Below are positions 1 to 9,026 of a stretch of DNA of 64,000 nt, in pieces (within the stretch, counting starts at the first letter, position 1; each line of letters opens with the position of its first letter). Made by a program: the position numbers and the translations under genes. The DNA lies in NCBI RefSeq assembly GCF_030388665.1, contig NZ_CP128846.1:2644001-2708000 (forward strand). Reading direction: 5' to 3'. The stretch comes from Streptomyces flavofungini (GTDB lineage: Bacteria; Actinomycetota; Actinomycetes; Streptomycetales; Streptomycetaceae). The notes beneath the pieces were generated by a model. It did no database searches and was not told the origin of the DNA. It saw nothing but the letters and a program-made list of their open reading frames with translations.

Positions 1-1491
1 GAAGCCCGCCGCGATGAGCAGCGCCCGCCGCACCAGCGGGAAGTCGACCTCCCGCCAGGCCCGCAGCGGAGAGGCCCCGAGCACGGCCGCGGCCTCGCGC
101 AGCCGTCCGTCGACCGCGCGCAGGACGGGCAGCATGGTGCGGACGACGAACGGCACGCCCACCAGGGCCTGGGCCAGCGGCACCAGGAACCAGGACGCCC
201 GCAGATCGAGGGGCGGCTCGTCCAGCGTGATCAGGAAGCCGAAGCCGACGGTGACCGCGGACACGCCGAGCGGCAGCATCAGGAGCGCGTCGAACCCGCG
301 CACGAACCGGCCCGCACGCCGGGTCAGCGCGGCGGCCGCGAGCCCGCCGATGACGACCGCGATGGCCGTGGCGACGACGGCGTACCGCAGCGAGTTCCCG
401 ACGGCGTCGATGGCCGGGACGAGGAACGCCCCGCCGTCGGCCGACCGCAGCGTCTCGTAGTACAGGAATCCGAAGCCGTCGGGTCCGTCGAACGACCGCT
501 GCACCAGGACGCCGAGCGGCAGCAGGATCAGCAGCGCGACGGTCACGAGCACGAAGCCGAGGAGGGTCCACTGCCCGGCGCCGCGCGGCCGCCGTACCGT
601 CGCCGAGGCGTCCACCAGCTTCAGCGCGCTCTCGCGCCGGCGCACCGTCCAGGCGTGCACGGCGAGGACCGCGCCGACCGCCGCGAACTGCACGAGCGTG
701 AGGACGGCGGCGGTCGGCAGGTCCAGGAGCTGCGCCGTCTGCCGGTAGATCTCGACTTCGAGGGTCGAGTACGCGGGCCCGCCGAGGATCTGGACGACAC
801 CGAACGACGTGAACGTGAACAGGAAGACCATCAGCGCGGCCGCCGCCACTGCGGGTGCGAGCGCGGGCAGCGTCACCGTCCGCCAGGCACGCGCGCGGGA
901 CGCGCCGAGCATCCGCGCGGCCTCCTCCTGGCGCGGGTCGAGCTGCGCCCAGAGCCCGCCGACGGTGCGGACGACGACGGCGTAGTTGAAGAAGACGTGC
1001 GCGAGCAGGATCGCCCACACCGTCGTGTCCAGACGCACGCCCCACAACTCGTCGAAGAGGCCGCCGCGCCCGATCAGCGCGAGGAAGGCCGTGCCGACGA
1101 CGACCGTCGGCAGCACGAACGGCACGGTGACGACGGCCCGGAGCAGCTGCTTGCCGGGGAAGTCGAAGCGCGCGAAGACGTACGCGCCGGGGAGCGCGAT
1201 GAGGAGCGTGAGCCCGGTCGACGCGAGCGCCTGCCAGGTGGTGAACCACAGCACCTGCTGGATGTCGGACTGCCCGAGGACCTCGGTGATCCGCCCGAAC
1301 CGCCAGCTCCCGTCCGGCTTCAGGCCGCGCGCGACGATCGCGGCGACGGGGTAGGCGAAGAAGACGCCGAAGAACGCGACGGGCAGGGCCATGAGGCCGA
1401 GCCGAGCCGCGCTCCCGCGCCACCGCCCGGGAAGGCTCCGAGAGGCCTTCCCGGAGCGGGACTCGGCTACTTCAGAACGAGCGAGGTCCAC
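1..1491 (-). CDS. Thiamine/iron-type ABC transporter permease (partial, 3' end off window)
   Basis: Integral membrane permease of a binding-protein-dependent importer, ThiP/FbpB type, with two fused permease halves. I read the frame by hand: it starts at a GTG (1491-1489) inside the 3' end of the upstream binding-protein gene, overlapping it by 25 bases, and stays open for 497 codons to the window edge. An internal ATG at 1392 is the alternative start. Many hydrophobic segments are visible, and the EAA-type loop appears twice, as EEAARMLGASRARAWR in the first half and REAAAVLGASPLRAWR near the window edge. The family is about 520-550 residues, so little is missing. Overlap with the binding-protein gene and the TPP riboswitch upstream argue for thiamine or a thiamine precursor as substrate. 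The ATPase partner would lie outside the window. Confidence 0.85.
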   Translation of the reverse strand, partial: MDLARSEVAESRSGKASRSLPGRWRGSAARLGLMALPVAFFGVFFAYPVAAIVARGLKPDGSWRFGRITEVLGQSDIQQVLWFTTWQALASTGLTLLIALPGAYVFARFDFPGKQLLRAVVTVPFVLPTVVVGTAFLALIGRGGLFDELWGVRLDTTVWAILLAHVFFNYAVVVRTVGGLWAQLDPRQEEAARMLGASRARAWRTVTLPALAPAVAAAALMVFLFTFTSFGVVQILGGPAYSTLEVEIYRQTAQLLDLPTAAVLTLVQFAAVGAVLAVHAWTVRRRESALKLVDASATVRRPRGAGQWTLLGFVLVTVALLILLPLGVLVQRSFDGPDGFGFLYYETLRSADGGAFLVPAIDAVGNSLRYAVVATAIAVVIGGLAAAALTRRAGRFVRGFDALLMLPLGVSAVTVGFGFLITLDEPPLDLRASWFLVPLAQALVGVPFVVRTMLPVLRAVDGRLREAAAVLGASPLRAWREVDFPLVRRALLIAAGF

Positions 1492-2564
1492 GACTTGACC
1501 CACTGCTCACGGTTGTCGGCGATCTTCTTGGGGGCCATGGTCTGCGGCTTGTCGACGGTCACGCCGAACTTCCGGAACAGCTCGGGCGTCTGCGCGGCCT
1601 TCACCACCGGGTTCACGAACATCTGGAGCGGCATGTCGTCCTGGAACTTCTTGCCGATCATGAAGTCGAGGAGCGCCTTGCCGCCCTTCTCGTTCGTCGC
1701 GCCCTTCAACAGGCCCGCGTACTCGACCTGGCGGAAGCAGGTGCCGGTGGCGACCCCGGTCGGGGCCTCCTTGGGCTGCGGCTTGGCGTAGAGGACCTCG
1801 ACGGGTGGCGACGAGGCGTACGACACGACGAGCGGCCGGTCGCCCTTGGCCTTCTTGCCGCCGGCCGAGCCGGAGAACTCCTCGTTGTAGGCCTGCTCCC
1901 AGCCGTCGACGACCTTGACGCCGTTGGCCTTCAGCTTCTTCCAGTACGACTCCCAGCCGTCGTCGCCGTACTTCGCGGCGGTGCCGAGGACGAAGCCGAG
2001 GCCGGGCGAGGAGGTCGAGGCGTTCTCGGTGACGAGGAGGTTCTTGTACTGGGGCTTGATCAGGTCGTCGAGCGTCTTCGGCGGCGCGAGCTTCTTGTCG
2101 GCGAAGTACTTCTTGTCGTAGTTCACGCAGATGTCGCCGGAGTCGATGGGCGTGACGCCCTTCTCGCCCCCGGCGAGGCGGTACTGCGGCAGGACCTGGT
2201 CGGCGCCCTTGGCCTCGTACGGCTCGAAGACGTCGTTGTCGAGGGCCCGGGAGAGCAGGGTGTTGTCGACGCCGAAGAAGACGTCGCCCTGCGGGTTGCC
2301 CTTGGACAGGATCGCCTTGTTCACGGCCTGCCCGGCGTCGCCGTCCTCAAGGACGCGCACCTTGTAGCCGGAGGTCTTCTCGAAGTCCTTCAGGACGCTC
2401 TTGGAGACGTTGAAGGAGTCGTGTGTCACGAGGGTCACGGACTTGGAGTCCGAGGCCTTGGAACCGCTGTCCGAGCTGCACGCGGTGACCGCGACGAGCC
2501 CGAGGCCCACGGCGACCGCCGTGACCGAGGCCCTGTGCACCGCGGTCTTCTTGGTGGTGCTCAC
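1467..2564 (-). CDS. thiB: Thiamine ABC transporter substrate-binding lipoprotein
   Basis: Extracellular ligand-binding subunit of the importer whose permease follows it. A lipoprotein signal peptide ends in the lipobox VTAC with Cys29, followed by a Ser/Lys-rich spacer and a periplasmic-binding fold (VTLVTHDSFNVSKSVLKDF at the start of the mature domain, GDVFFGVDNTLLSRAL further on), typical of the thiamine-binding family. I chose GTG at 2564 because a perfect AGGAGG lies at 2579-2574, nine bases upstream; the ATG at 2573 directly abuts that site. The result is 365 aa, normal for the family. A TPP riboswitch precedes it, so expression is expected to fall when thiamine pyrophosphate is abundant. 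The substrate assignment rests on family resemblance plus the riboswitch. Confidence 0.88.
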   Translation of the reverse strand: MSTTKKTAVHRASVTAVAVGLGLVAVTACSSDSGSKASDSKSVTLVTHDSFNVSKSVLKDFEKTSGYKVRVLEDGDAGQAVNKAILSKGNPQGDVFFGVDNTLLSRALDNDVFEPYEAKGADQVLPQYRLAGGEKGVTPIDSGDICVNYDKKYFADKKLAPPKTLDDLIKPQYKNLLVTENASTSSPGLGFVLGTAAKYGDDGWESYWKKLKANGVKVVDGWEQAYNEEFSGSAGGKKAKGDRPLVVSYASSPPVEVLYAKPQPKEAPTGVATGTCFRQVEYAGLLKGATNEKGGKALLDFMIGKKFQDDMPLQMFVNPVVKAAQTPELFRKFGVTVDKPQTMAPKKIADNREQWVKSWTSLVLK

Positions 2565-2657
2565 GAAAAACATCCTCCTGGAGTTGACCAGGAAGAGACG
2601 CGGCCCCGCCCGGGACCGACGGATCGGCGTCCCGGGCAGGGCGCAACAGCTTGAGTA

Positions 2658-2750
2658 GCGACCGAACTTCCTACCCAGAATGACCTGGGCGAGGTTCAGA
2701 GGGTCTGCGGCCGATACCGCACTCTCAGCGCTGTGGCGCTCCCCTGTCGG
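2658..2750 (-). promoter_or_regulatory. TPP riboswitch (THI element)
   Basis: On the minus strand the conserved aptamer blocks appear in order: a GGGGAGC segment, GCTGAGAGTGCGG, then GACCCTCTGAACCT, then CCAGGTCATTCTGGGTAGGAAG. The CTGAGA and ACCCTCTGAACCT blocks are the hallmark of the thiamine pyrophosphate aptamer. It sits about 95 bases upstream of the binding-protein start and downstream of rlmN, so it should control the transporter operon. A sequestered ribosome-binding site is more likely than a terminator in this GC-rich genus, but I did not fold it. Confidence 0.93.
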
Positions 2751-2779
2751 AATATGCAGATGTGGTTACGCCCGCAAGA

Positions 2780-3886
2780 CTACCTCTCGGCCGCGGCGAG
2801 CTGCCCGCACGCCCCGTCGATCTCCTGGCCACGGGTGTCACGGACGGTGACCGGCACGCCGTGGGCGGCGATGGCCTCCACGAAGGCCTTCTCGTCCTCG
2901 GGCCGCGACGCCGTCCACTTCGAGCCGGGCGTGGGGTTCAGCGGGATCAGGTTCACGTGCACCGGCTTGCCCCGGAGCAGCCGGCCGAGCCGGTCGCCTC
3001 GCCACGCCTGGTCGTTGATGTCCCGGATCAGCGCGTACTCGATGGAGAGGCGGCGGCCGGACTTGGCCGCGTACTCCCAGCCCGCGTCCAGGACCTCACG
3101 CACCTTCCAGCGCGTGTTCACCGGGACCAGGGTGTCGCGCAGCTCGTCGTCGGGCGCGTGCAGCGAGATGGCGAGGCGGCACTTGAAGCCCTCGTCCGCG
3201 AACCGGTGGATGGCGGGCACCAGGCCGACCGTGGACACCGTGATGCCGCGCTGCGAGAGGCCCACGCCGTCCGGCTCGGGGTCGGTGAGGCGGCGGATGG
3301 CGCCGGTCACGCGGTTGTAGTTCGCCAGCGGCTCGCCCATGCCCATGAAGACGATGTTGGAGAGGCGGGCCGGGCCTCCCGGGATCTCCCCGTCCCTGAG
3401 GGCGCGCATGCCGTCGACGATCTGGTGCACGATCTCGGCGGTCGACAGGTTCCGGTCGAGGCCGGCCTGGCCCGTGGCGCAGAACGGGCAGTTCATGCCG
3501 CAGCCCGCCTGGGAGCTGATGCACATGGTGACCCGGTCGGGGTAGCGCATGAGCACCGACTCGACCAGCGTGCCGTCGAAGAGCCGCCACAGCGTCTTGC
3601 GGGTGGTGTCGTCGTCGCAGCTGATGTGCCGCACCACCGACATCAGCTCCGGAAGCAGCGCCTCCTGAAGCTTGCCGCGCGCACCGGCCGGGATGTCCGT
3701 CCACTGCTCGGGGTCGTGGGCGTACCGGGCGAAGTAGTGCTGCGAGAGCTGCTTGGCGCGGAACGGCTTCTCGCCGGTCGCGGCGACGGCTTCCTTCCGC
3801 TCGGCGGGCGTGAGGTCGGCGAGGTGCCGCGGCGGCTTCTTGGCTCCACGGGGGGCGACGAAAGTGAGTTCTCCGGGCTTAGGCAT
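2780..3886 (-). CDS. rlmN: Dual-specificity 23S rRNA/tRNA adenine C2-methyltransferase RlmN
   Basis: Radical-SAM enzyme that methylates C2 of A2503 in 23S rRNA and A37 in some tRNAs. The CX3CX2C cluster motif is Cys129, Cys133, Cys136 ([12 protein letters not shown]). The two further catalytic cysteines are present: Cys122 seven residues before the cluster motif and Cys360 near the C-terminus (DGACGQL). The GEPLANY motif of the family is visible mid-protein. At 368 aa the length is normal. It starts at ATG 3886. It lies between cdsA and the thiamine riboswitch and appears to be its own transcription unit, since a terminator-like hairpin separates it from cdsA. Confidence 0.96.
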   Translation of the reverse strand: MPKPGELTFVAPRGAKKPPRHLADLTPAERKEAVAATGEKPFRAKQLSQHYFARYAHDPEQWTDIPAGARGKLQEALLPELMSVVRHISCDDDTTRKTLWRLFDGTLVESVLMRYPDRVTMCISSQAGCGMNCPFCATGQAGLDRNLSTAEIVHQIVDGMRALRDGEIPGGPARLSNIVFMGMGEPLANYNRVTGAIRRLTDPEPDGVGLSQRGITVSTVGLVPAIHRFADEGFKCRLAISLHAPDDELRDTLVPVNTRWKVREVLDAGWEYAAKSGRRLSIEYALIRDINDQAWRGDRLGRLLRGKPVHVNLIPLNPTPGSKWTASRPEDEKAFVEAIAAHGVPVTVRDTRGQEIDGACGQLAAAER

Positions 3887-3908
3887 GGTCTGTCCATTGT
3901 CCCAGAGA

Positions 3909-3952
3909 TACGAAGAGGGGCCCGCACCCTGTGGATAACGGACCCCCTCGTA
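3909..3952 (-). terminator. Hairpin after cdsA
   Basis: An imperfect inverted repeat pairs TACGAAGAGGGG with CCCCCTCGTA, one base bulged, around a 22-base loop, in the gap between cdsA and rlmN. This looks like the intrinsic terminator of the frr-cdsA transcript. No strong U-run follows, which is common in this genus. Confidence 0.5.
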
Positions 3953-3991
3953 CGAAACCGCAGGTCAGCCGGTGTCGAAGAGCGACGCCGA

Positions 3992-5128
3992 TCAGCCGGA
4001 GCCGACGAACGCCACAAGGAGCAGCCACACCACCGGAGCCGTCGGCAGCAGCGAGTCGAGGCGGTCCATGATGCCGCCGTGGCCCGGCAGCAGTGTGCCC
4101 ATGTCCTTGATGCCGAGGTCCCGCTTGATCATCGACTCGCCGAGGTCGCCGAGCGTCGCGCTCGCCGCCACCGCCAGGCCGATCACCAGGCCCTGCCACC
4201 AGGTCCCGTCGTCGATCAGGAAGTGCATGCACAGCGCGCCCGCCCCCATCGCGAAGGTCACCGCGCCGAGCAGGCCCTCGCGGGTCTTGCCGGGACTGAT
4301 GCGCGGAGCGAGCTTGTGCTTGCCGAAGCGCCAGCCGATCGCGTACGCCCCGGTGTCGCTGACCACCGTGAGCACCAGGAACGTCAGCACCCGCTGCGGG
4401 CCGTCGTCCGCGGTCAGCATCAGCGCGACGAACGTCGCGAGGAACGGGACGTAGAAGGCCGCGAACACACCGGCCGTGACGTCCTTCAGATAGCCCTCGG
4501 GCGGCTCGGTCATACGCCAGACGAGTACCGCGAGGGCCGTCAGCGCCATCGCCACCCAGGCGCCCTCGGCCCCGCGGACGTACCCGGCGACAACCATCGC
4601 GGCGCCGCCCACCGCGAGCGGTACGAGCGGCGCCTTGATGCCCTTGCGCTCTTCGAGGCGTGAGGTCAGCTCCCAGAGGCCGACCACCACGGCGACCGCT
4701 ATGACGCCGACGAAGACGGCCTTGACGATGAACAGAGAGGCGACGATGACCACGCCGAGGCCCACGCCGACACCTATGGCCGCCCCGAGGTCACGGCCCG
4801 CGCTCTTCTTCTTCGGCGGGGCGGGGGCGGGCTGTGCTGCGCCGGTCATGGGCTCCTGCGGCTTCTGCGCGGGGTGCGCTGAGGGCGCGGGCGGCATCCC
4901 GTCACGGAACAGGGGGCCGCTCGGCTGAGCAGCCCCCCGGTCGTCGTCCTGGTGTCCGCCGCTCGCGGCTACGTCGGGAACGATGGGCATGGGCTGAGTC
5001 TCCGAAGGAGTCAGTGCATCCTGCGCATCGTATGCGGGACCCGCCGGGGCAGCACCCTGGACCGGTCCCTGGTCGGGCGCCCCCCAGTACCCGGCTCTGG
5101 ACGGCGCCCCCCAGGAAGTGTCGTTCAC
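3992..5128 (-). CDS. cdsA: Phosphatidate cytidylyltransferase (CDP-diacylglycerol synthase)
   Basis: Membrane enzyme making CDP-diacylglycerol from phosphatidate and CTP, the branch point for phospholipid synthesis. The signature IKRDLGIKDMGTLLPGHGGI followed by MDRLDS is intact near the C-terminus, and SDTGAYAIGWRFGKHKL precedes it. About seven hydrophobic helices follow a roughly 110-residue Pro/Ala/Gln-rich cytoplasmic N-terminus, an extension common in actinomycete CdsA and probably disordered. Total length is 378 aa. It follows frr by 56 bases on the same strand and is probably co-transcribed with it. The start at ATG 5128 is uncertain within the disordered region. Confidence 0.95.
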   Translation of the reverse strand: MNDTSWGAPSRAGYWGAPDQGPVQGAAPAGPAYDAQDALTPSETQPMPIVPDVAASGGHQDDDRGAAQPSGPLFRDGMPPAPSAHPAQKPQEPMTGAAQPAPAPPKKKSAGRDLGAAIGVGVGLGVVIVASLFIVKAVFVGVIAVAVVVGLWELTSRLEERKGIKAPLVPLAVGGAAMVVAGYVRGAEGAWVAMALTALAVLVWRMTEPPEGYLKDVTAGVFAAFYVPFLATFVALMLTADDGPQRVLTFLVLTVVSDTGAYAIGWRFGKHKLAPRISPGKTREGLLGAVTFAMGAGALCMHFLIDDGTWWQGLVIGLAVAASATLGDLGESMIKRDLGIKDMGTLLPGHGGIMDRLDSLLPTAPVVWLLLVAFVGSG

Positions 5129-5184
5129 GGACTTCGAATTCCTCAGATTCCTCAGACCTGGATCGGACGTCGAGTCGGACTCGA

Positions 5185-5742
5185 TCAGACCTCGAGCAGC
5201 TCGGATTCCTTGTGCTTGAGAAGCTCGTCCACCTGAGCGACGTACTTCGAGGTGAGGTCGTCGAGTTCCTTCTCGGCGCGACGGCCCTCGTCCTCGCCGA
5301 TGTCGCCGTCCTTGATGGCCTTGTCGAAGGTGTCCTTGGCCTTGCGGCGCACGGAGCGGATCGACACCTTCGAGTCCTCGGCCTTGCCCTTGGCGACCTT
5401 GATGTAGTCGCGGCGGCGCTCCTCGGTGAGCTCGGGGAACGTCACTCGGATGATGTTTCCGTCGTTGCTCGGGTTGACGCCGAGGTCCGAGTCGCGGATC
5501 GCCTGCTCGATGTTGCGCAGGGCGGTCTTGTCGAACGGGGTCACCACGGCCATGCGCGGCTCGGGCACCGAGAACGAGGCCAGCTGGTTGATCGGCGTCA
5601 GCGCGCCGTAGTAGTCGGCCACGATCTTGTTGAACATCGCCGGGTGGGCACGGCCCGTACGGATCGCGGCGAAGTCCTCCTTGGCGACCACGACGGCCTT
5701 CTCCATCTTCTCCTCGGCCTCGAGGAGGGTCTCTTCGATCAC
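5185..5742 (-). CDS. frr: Ribosome recycling factor
   Basis: Releases ribosomes from mRNA after termination together with EF-G. The 185-residue protein is all [19 protein letters not shown] at the N-terminus, the [14 protein letters not shown] segment, and the charged C-terminal helix ending [10 protein letters not shown] placed the start at GTG 5742, giving exactly the family length, with AGGAG at 5753-5749 six bases upstream. A longer reading back to 5934 is not supported. It lies downstream of pyrH with a 145-base gap that holds a duplicated palindromic element. Confidence 0.97.
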   Translation of the reverse strand: MIEETLLEAEEKMEKAVVVAKEDFAAIRTGRAHPAMFNKIVADYYGALTPINQLASFSVPEPRMAVVTPFDKTALRNIEQAIRDSDLGVNPSNDGNIIRVTFPELTEERRRDYIKVAKGKAEDSKVSIRSVRRKAKDTFDKAIKDGDIGEDEGRRAEKELDDLTSKYVAQVDELLKHKESELLEV

Positions 5743-5838
5743 CACTTGCTCCTGCGTGTCTTGAGTAGGCCCGGCTTCCAAGGATCGGCCGGCTGCGTCG
5801 CGTCTCTTTCCTGCACGGTGTCCGACCGGCAGGGCTTT

Positions 5839-5876
5839 GTCCATCCCCTCGAGGGGGTCGTCCATCCCGTCGGGGG
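5839..5876. repeat. Two-copy palindromic direct repeat between pyrH and frr
   Basis: GTCCATCCCCTCGAGGGGG (5839-5857) is followed by GTCCATCCCGTCGGGGG (5860-5876). The first copy contains a perfect 12-base palindrome, CCCCTCGAGGGG. It sits 12 bases past the pyrH stop, where an attenuator or frr promoter element could lie. Confidence 0.6.
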
Positions 5877-5887
5877 ACGGACGTGGC

Positions 5888-6646
5888 TCAGGTCCGGGAG
5901 TCCTGGTCGCCCACGAGGGTGCCGATCTTCTCACCCTTGACGGCCCGCGCGATATTGCCCTCGGCGAGCAGTTCGAAGACGAGGATGGGCAGCTTGTTGT
6001 CCCGGCACAGCGTGACCGCCGTGGCGTCGGCGACCTTCAGGTCACGGGTGATGACCTCGCCGTACCCGAGGGCGTCGAACTTCACCGCGTCGGGGTTGGT
6101 CTTGGGGTCGGAGTCGTAGACACCGTCGACACCGTTCTTGCCCATGAGCAGGGCTTCGGCGTCGATCTCCAGCGCCCGCTGGGCGGCCGTGGTGTCGGTG
6201 GAGAAGTACGGCATGCCCATGCCCGCGCCGAAGATGACGACGCGGCCCTTCTCCAGGTGGCGCACGGCGCGCAGCGGGATGTACGGCTCGGCGACCTGCC
6301 CCATGGTGATCGCGGTCTGCACGCGGCAGTCGATGCCTTCCTTCTCCAGGAAGTCCTGGAGGGCCAGGCAGTTCATGACCGTGCCGAGCATGCCCATGTA
6401 GTCGGAGCGGGCCCGGTCCATGCCGCGCTGCTGGAGTTCGGCGCCGCGGAAGAAGTTGCCGCCGCCGATGACGACGGCGATCTGCGCGCCGTCCCGTACG
6501 ACGGCCGCGATCTCACGGGCGATCTTGTGCACCACATCGGGGTCGACGCCGAGTCCGCCGCCTCCGGCGAACGCCTCGCCGGACAGCTTCAGCAGGAAGC
6601 GCCCGGCTACTTTGCCGTCGTCACTCTTGGTGTCGGCCTTGGTCAT
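5888..6646 (-). CDS. pyrH: Uridylate kinase (UMP kinase)
   Basis: Phosphorylates UMP to UDP in pyrimidine nucleotide synthesis. It belongs to the amino-acid-kinase fold: the Gly-rich LLKLSGEAF loop, [11 protein letters not shown], and the UMP-binding region around [14 protein letters not shown] are all intact. The start at ATG 6646 has AAGGAG at 6658-6653 upstream and gives 252 aa, close to other actinomycete PyrH. An upstream in-frame ATG would add residues encoded inside the tsf-pyrH stem-loop and is unlikely. It is in the conserved order rpsB-tsf-pyrH-frr, all on the minus strand. Confidence 0.97.
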   Translation of the reverse strand: MTKADTKSDDGKVAGRFLLKLSGEAFAGGGGLGVDPDVVHKIAREIAAVVRDGAQIAVVIGGGNFFRGAELQQRGMDRARSDYMGMLGTVMNCLALQDFLEKEGIDCRVQTAITMGQVAEPYIPLRAVRHLEKGRVVIFGAGMGMPYFSTDTTAAQRALEIDAEALLMGKNGVDGVYDSDPKTNPDAVKFDALGYGEVITRDLKVADATAVTLCRDNKLPILVFELLAEGNIARAVKGEKIGTLVGDQDSRT

Positions 6647-6674
6647 GGAGTTCTCCTTGTGGTGCACATACGAA

Positions 6675-6724
6675 GAGGCCATTGCCGGTGGGGTGGTGTA
6701 CATCCCATCTGCGGCAATGGCCTC
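6675..6724 (-). terminator. Stem-loop between tsf and pyrH
   Basis: GAGGCCATTGCCG (6675-6687) is the exact reverse complement of CGGCAATGGCCTC (6712-6724), a 13-bp stem around a 24-base loop. It lies 29 bases upstream of the pyrH start codon, so it may end the rpsB-tsf message or partly attenuate read-through into pyrH. Confidence 0.7.
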
Positions 6725-6874
6725 CTCGTCAGATCTTGCGGTCGTCCGTCGCGTGCGAAGGCCGGTTGCTCCCGATGCCTTCGCGTACGGCGTCACTCCC
6801 GTCGCGTACGCCGCCGCGCACGCGGGCGACCGCGGTAGACCCTAGCGGGGTCCGCCGCCGATCGTGGTTCGGAC

Positions 6875-7711
6875 TCAGATGCCGACCTTGATGCGCGAGA
6901 AGCGCTTCAGGGTGACACCGGCCTCGGCCAGGACCTTCTCGACCGACTTCTTGTTGTCGAGGGCGTAGGGCTGCCCCAGGAGGGTGGCCTCCTTGAAGAA
7001 GCCGTTGACGCGACCCTCGACGATCTTCGGGAGCGCGGCCTCCGGCTTGCCCTCGGCGCGGGTGGTCTCCTCGGCGACGCGACGCTCGGCCTCGACGACC
7101 TCGGCCGGGACGTCCTCACGGGAGAGGTACTTCGGCGCGAAGGCGGCGATGTGCTGGGCGACGCCCTTGGCGGTCTCGGCGTCGGCCTTGTCCAGCTCGA
7201 CCAGGACACCGATCTGCGGGGGCAGGTCGGGCATGGTGCGGTGCATGTACGCGAAGACGAAGCCGTCGCTGAACTGCGCGAAGCGGTCCAGGACGATCTT
7301 CTCGCCGAGGTTGGCGTTGGCCTCGTCGACGTACGCCTGGACCGTCTTGCCGGGCTCGATCTCGGACGCGAGCAGCGCCTCGATGTCGGCCGGGGAGGTC
7401 TTGGCGACGTGGGCGGCGAGGTTGTTCGCCACGGCCTGGAACTTCTCGCCCTTGGCGACGAAGTCCGTCTCGCACTTGAGCTCGACGATGACGCCGGTGG
7501 AGTTGTCGTCAGCGATGAGGGAGACCACGGCGCCGTTCTCGGCGGAGCGGCCCTCGCGCTTGGCGACGCCCTTCTGGCCCTTGATGCGCAGGGCCTCGAC
7601 GGCCTTGTCGACGTTGCCGTCGGCCTCGTCGAGCGCCTTCTTGCAGTCCATCATGCCGGCGCCCGTGAGCTCACGGAGCTTCTTGACGTCAGCGGCGGTG
7701 TAGTTCGCCAT
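6875..7711 (-). CDS. tsf: Translation elongation factor Ts
   Basis: Nucleotide exchange factor for EF-Tu. The UBA-like N-terminus ([19 protein letters not shown]) and the core TDFVAK motif in [12 protein letters not shown] are present, and the protein ends in the second dimerisation subdomain. Length is 278 aa, as expected for actinomycetes. It follows rpsB by 153 bases, with a GC-rich hairpin in the gap that could lower tsf expression relative to rpsB. Confidence 0.98.
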   Translation of the reverse strand: MANYTAADVKKLRELTGAGMMDCKKALDEADGNVDKAVEALRIKGQKGVAKREGRSAENGAVVSLIADDNSTGVIVELKCETDFVAKGEKFQAVANNLAAHVAKTSPADIEALLASEIEPGKTVQAYVDEANANLGEKIVLDRFAQFSDGFVFAYMHRTMPDLPPQIGVLVELDKADAETAKGVAQHIAAFAPKYLSREDVPAEVVEAERRVAEETTRAEGKPEAALPKIVEGRVNGFFKEATLLGQPYALDNKKSVEKVLAEAGVTLKRFSRIKVGI

Positions 7712-7753
7712 GATTCTCGGAAGTCTTTCTCGAAGTCGAAGATCTACGGGTGA

Positions 7754-7791
7754 ACGGCGGGGGCCGCGCTCGTCGCACGGACCCCCGCCGT
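7754..7791 (-). terminator. Attenuator-like hairpin between rpsB and tsf
   Basis: ACGGCGGGGG (7754-7763) pairs exactly with CCCCCGCCGT (7782-7791) across an 18-base loop. It lies in the rpsB-tsf intergenic region of one transcription unit, so partial termination is more likely than a full stop. Confidence 0.65.
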
Positions 7792-7864
7792 CAGCAGCCG
7801 ATGCTCAGCAGCCACCGCTGCTCGCGGCCGGTGTGGCCGCGCGGTCGAGCGGCCGGCGCCGAAG

Positions 7865-8758
7865 TCAGGCCTGCTCGGCCTCGGCCGGCTTCTCGTCGGC
7901 CTTCGGGGCCTCGACGGCCTCCGCGGCGTCAGCCTTCGGCGCCTCGTCGGCCTTGGGGGCCTCGGCGTCGTCGGCCTTCTTCTCGCCCTCGAGCAGGTCG
8001 CGCTCCCACTCGGCCAGCGGCTCGCCCTGGGCCTTCTCGCCCGGCTTCGAGTCACCGGTGGCGACGCCGGAACGGGCGATGAGGCCCTCGGCGACGGCGT
8101 CGGCGATCACGCGGGTGAGCAGGGTGACGGAGCGGATCGCGTCGTCGTTGCCCGGGATCTTGTAGTCGACCTCGTCGGGGTCGCAGTTGGTGTCGAGGAT
8201 GGCGACGACCGGGATGTTGAGCTTCCGGGCCTCACCGACCGCGATGTGCTCCTTCTTGGTGTCCACGATCCAGACGGCGCTGGGCACCTTCTGCATCTCG
8301 CGGATACCACCGAGGGTCTTCTCCAGCTTGGCCTTCTCGCGCGAGAGCACGAGAAGCTCCTTCTTGGTGAGACCCGACGCGGCGACGTCCTCGAAGTCGA
8401 TCTGCTCGAGCTCCTTGAGGCGCTGCAGACGCTTGTAGACGGTCGAGAAGTTGGTGAGCATGCCGCCCAGCCAGCGCTGGTTGACGTAGGGCATGCCGAC
8501 GCGGGTGGCCTGCTCGGCGATGGCCTCCTGCGCCTGCTTCTTCGTGCCGACGAACATGACCGTGCCGCCGTGGGCGACGGTCTCCTTGACGAACTCGTAG
8601 GCGCGGTCGATGTACGACAGCGACTGGAGAAGGTCGATGATGTAGATGCCGTTGCGCTCCGTGAAGATGAAGCGCTTCATCTTCGGGTTCCAACGGCGGG
8701 TCTGGTGACCGAAGTGGACGCCGCTTTCCAGCAGCTCCCGCATCGTGACGACGGCCAT
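7865..8758 (-). CDS. rpsB: 30S ribosomal protein uS2
   Basis: Small-subunit ribosomal protein. The start at ATG 8758 gives [19 protein letters not shown], with AAGGAG at 8771-8766; the much longer upstream frame is not coding. The conserved [13 protein letters not shown] and [10 protein letters not shown] segments are intact. The protein is 297 aa because of an acidic, Ala/Lys/Pro-rich C-terminal tail of about 50 residues containing several APKADE-like units, typical of actinobacterial uS2. It is the first gene of the rpsB-tsf operon. Confidence 0.98.
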   Translation of the reverse strand: MAVVTMRELLESGVHFGHQTRRWNPKMKRFIFTERNGIYIIDLLQSLSYIDRAYEFVKETVAHGGTVMFVGTKKQAQEAIAEQATRVGMPYVNQRWLGGMLTNFSTVYKRLQRLKELEQIDFEDVAASGLTKKELLVLSREKAKLEKTLGGIREMQKVPSAVWIVDTKKEHIAVGEARKLNIPVVAILDTNCDPDEVDYKIPGNDDAIRSVTLLTRVIADAVAEGLIARSGVATGDSKPGEKAQGEPLAEWERDLLEGEKKADDAEAPKADEAPKADAAEAVEAPKADEKPAEAEQA

Positions 8759-8914
8759 GGCCGTACTCCTTGGTGTTCTCGGTTGTGTCCTGACGCCCGG
8801 CGCGCGCCGTGCCACGTACTCGCGTACGGGACCGAAAGGCGCTGACACCGTCGGCTGCGAGAGCCTGATGTCGGGGCGTGCGAAGTCGACCCGGTGACCC
8901 GGATCGCCACATGA

Positions 8915-8920
8915 AGTGTA
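8915..8920 (-). promoter_or_regulatory. Possible -10 element of the rpsB promoter
   Basis: On the minus strand TACACT occurs about 155 bases before the rpsB start, in the gap shared with the divergent M23 peptidase gene. I see no convincing -35 hexamer at the right distance. Confidence 0.3.
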
Positions 8921-9026
8921 CGGGACCCGCGAGGCCGCGGGTGACGCCGCTGTCCACAACCGGCTGGTAGTCCACAGTTCCCGGCCATGATCCCTGCGGA
9001 TCGGCCCGGGACGGGACCGTTCTCGT

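Noticed and set aside
655..1791. Long plus-strand frame of 378 codons at the window start
   Set aside because: It is the shadow of the permease and binding-protein genes. Its composition is Arg/Glu/Asp/Gly-rich without any domain, while the minus strand gives clear ABC permease motifs.
2762..4663. 633-codon plus-strand frame over rlmN and cdsA
   Set aside because: A high-GC antisense frame; both minus-strand genes have intact catalytic motifs.
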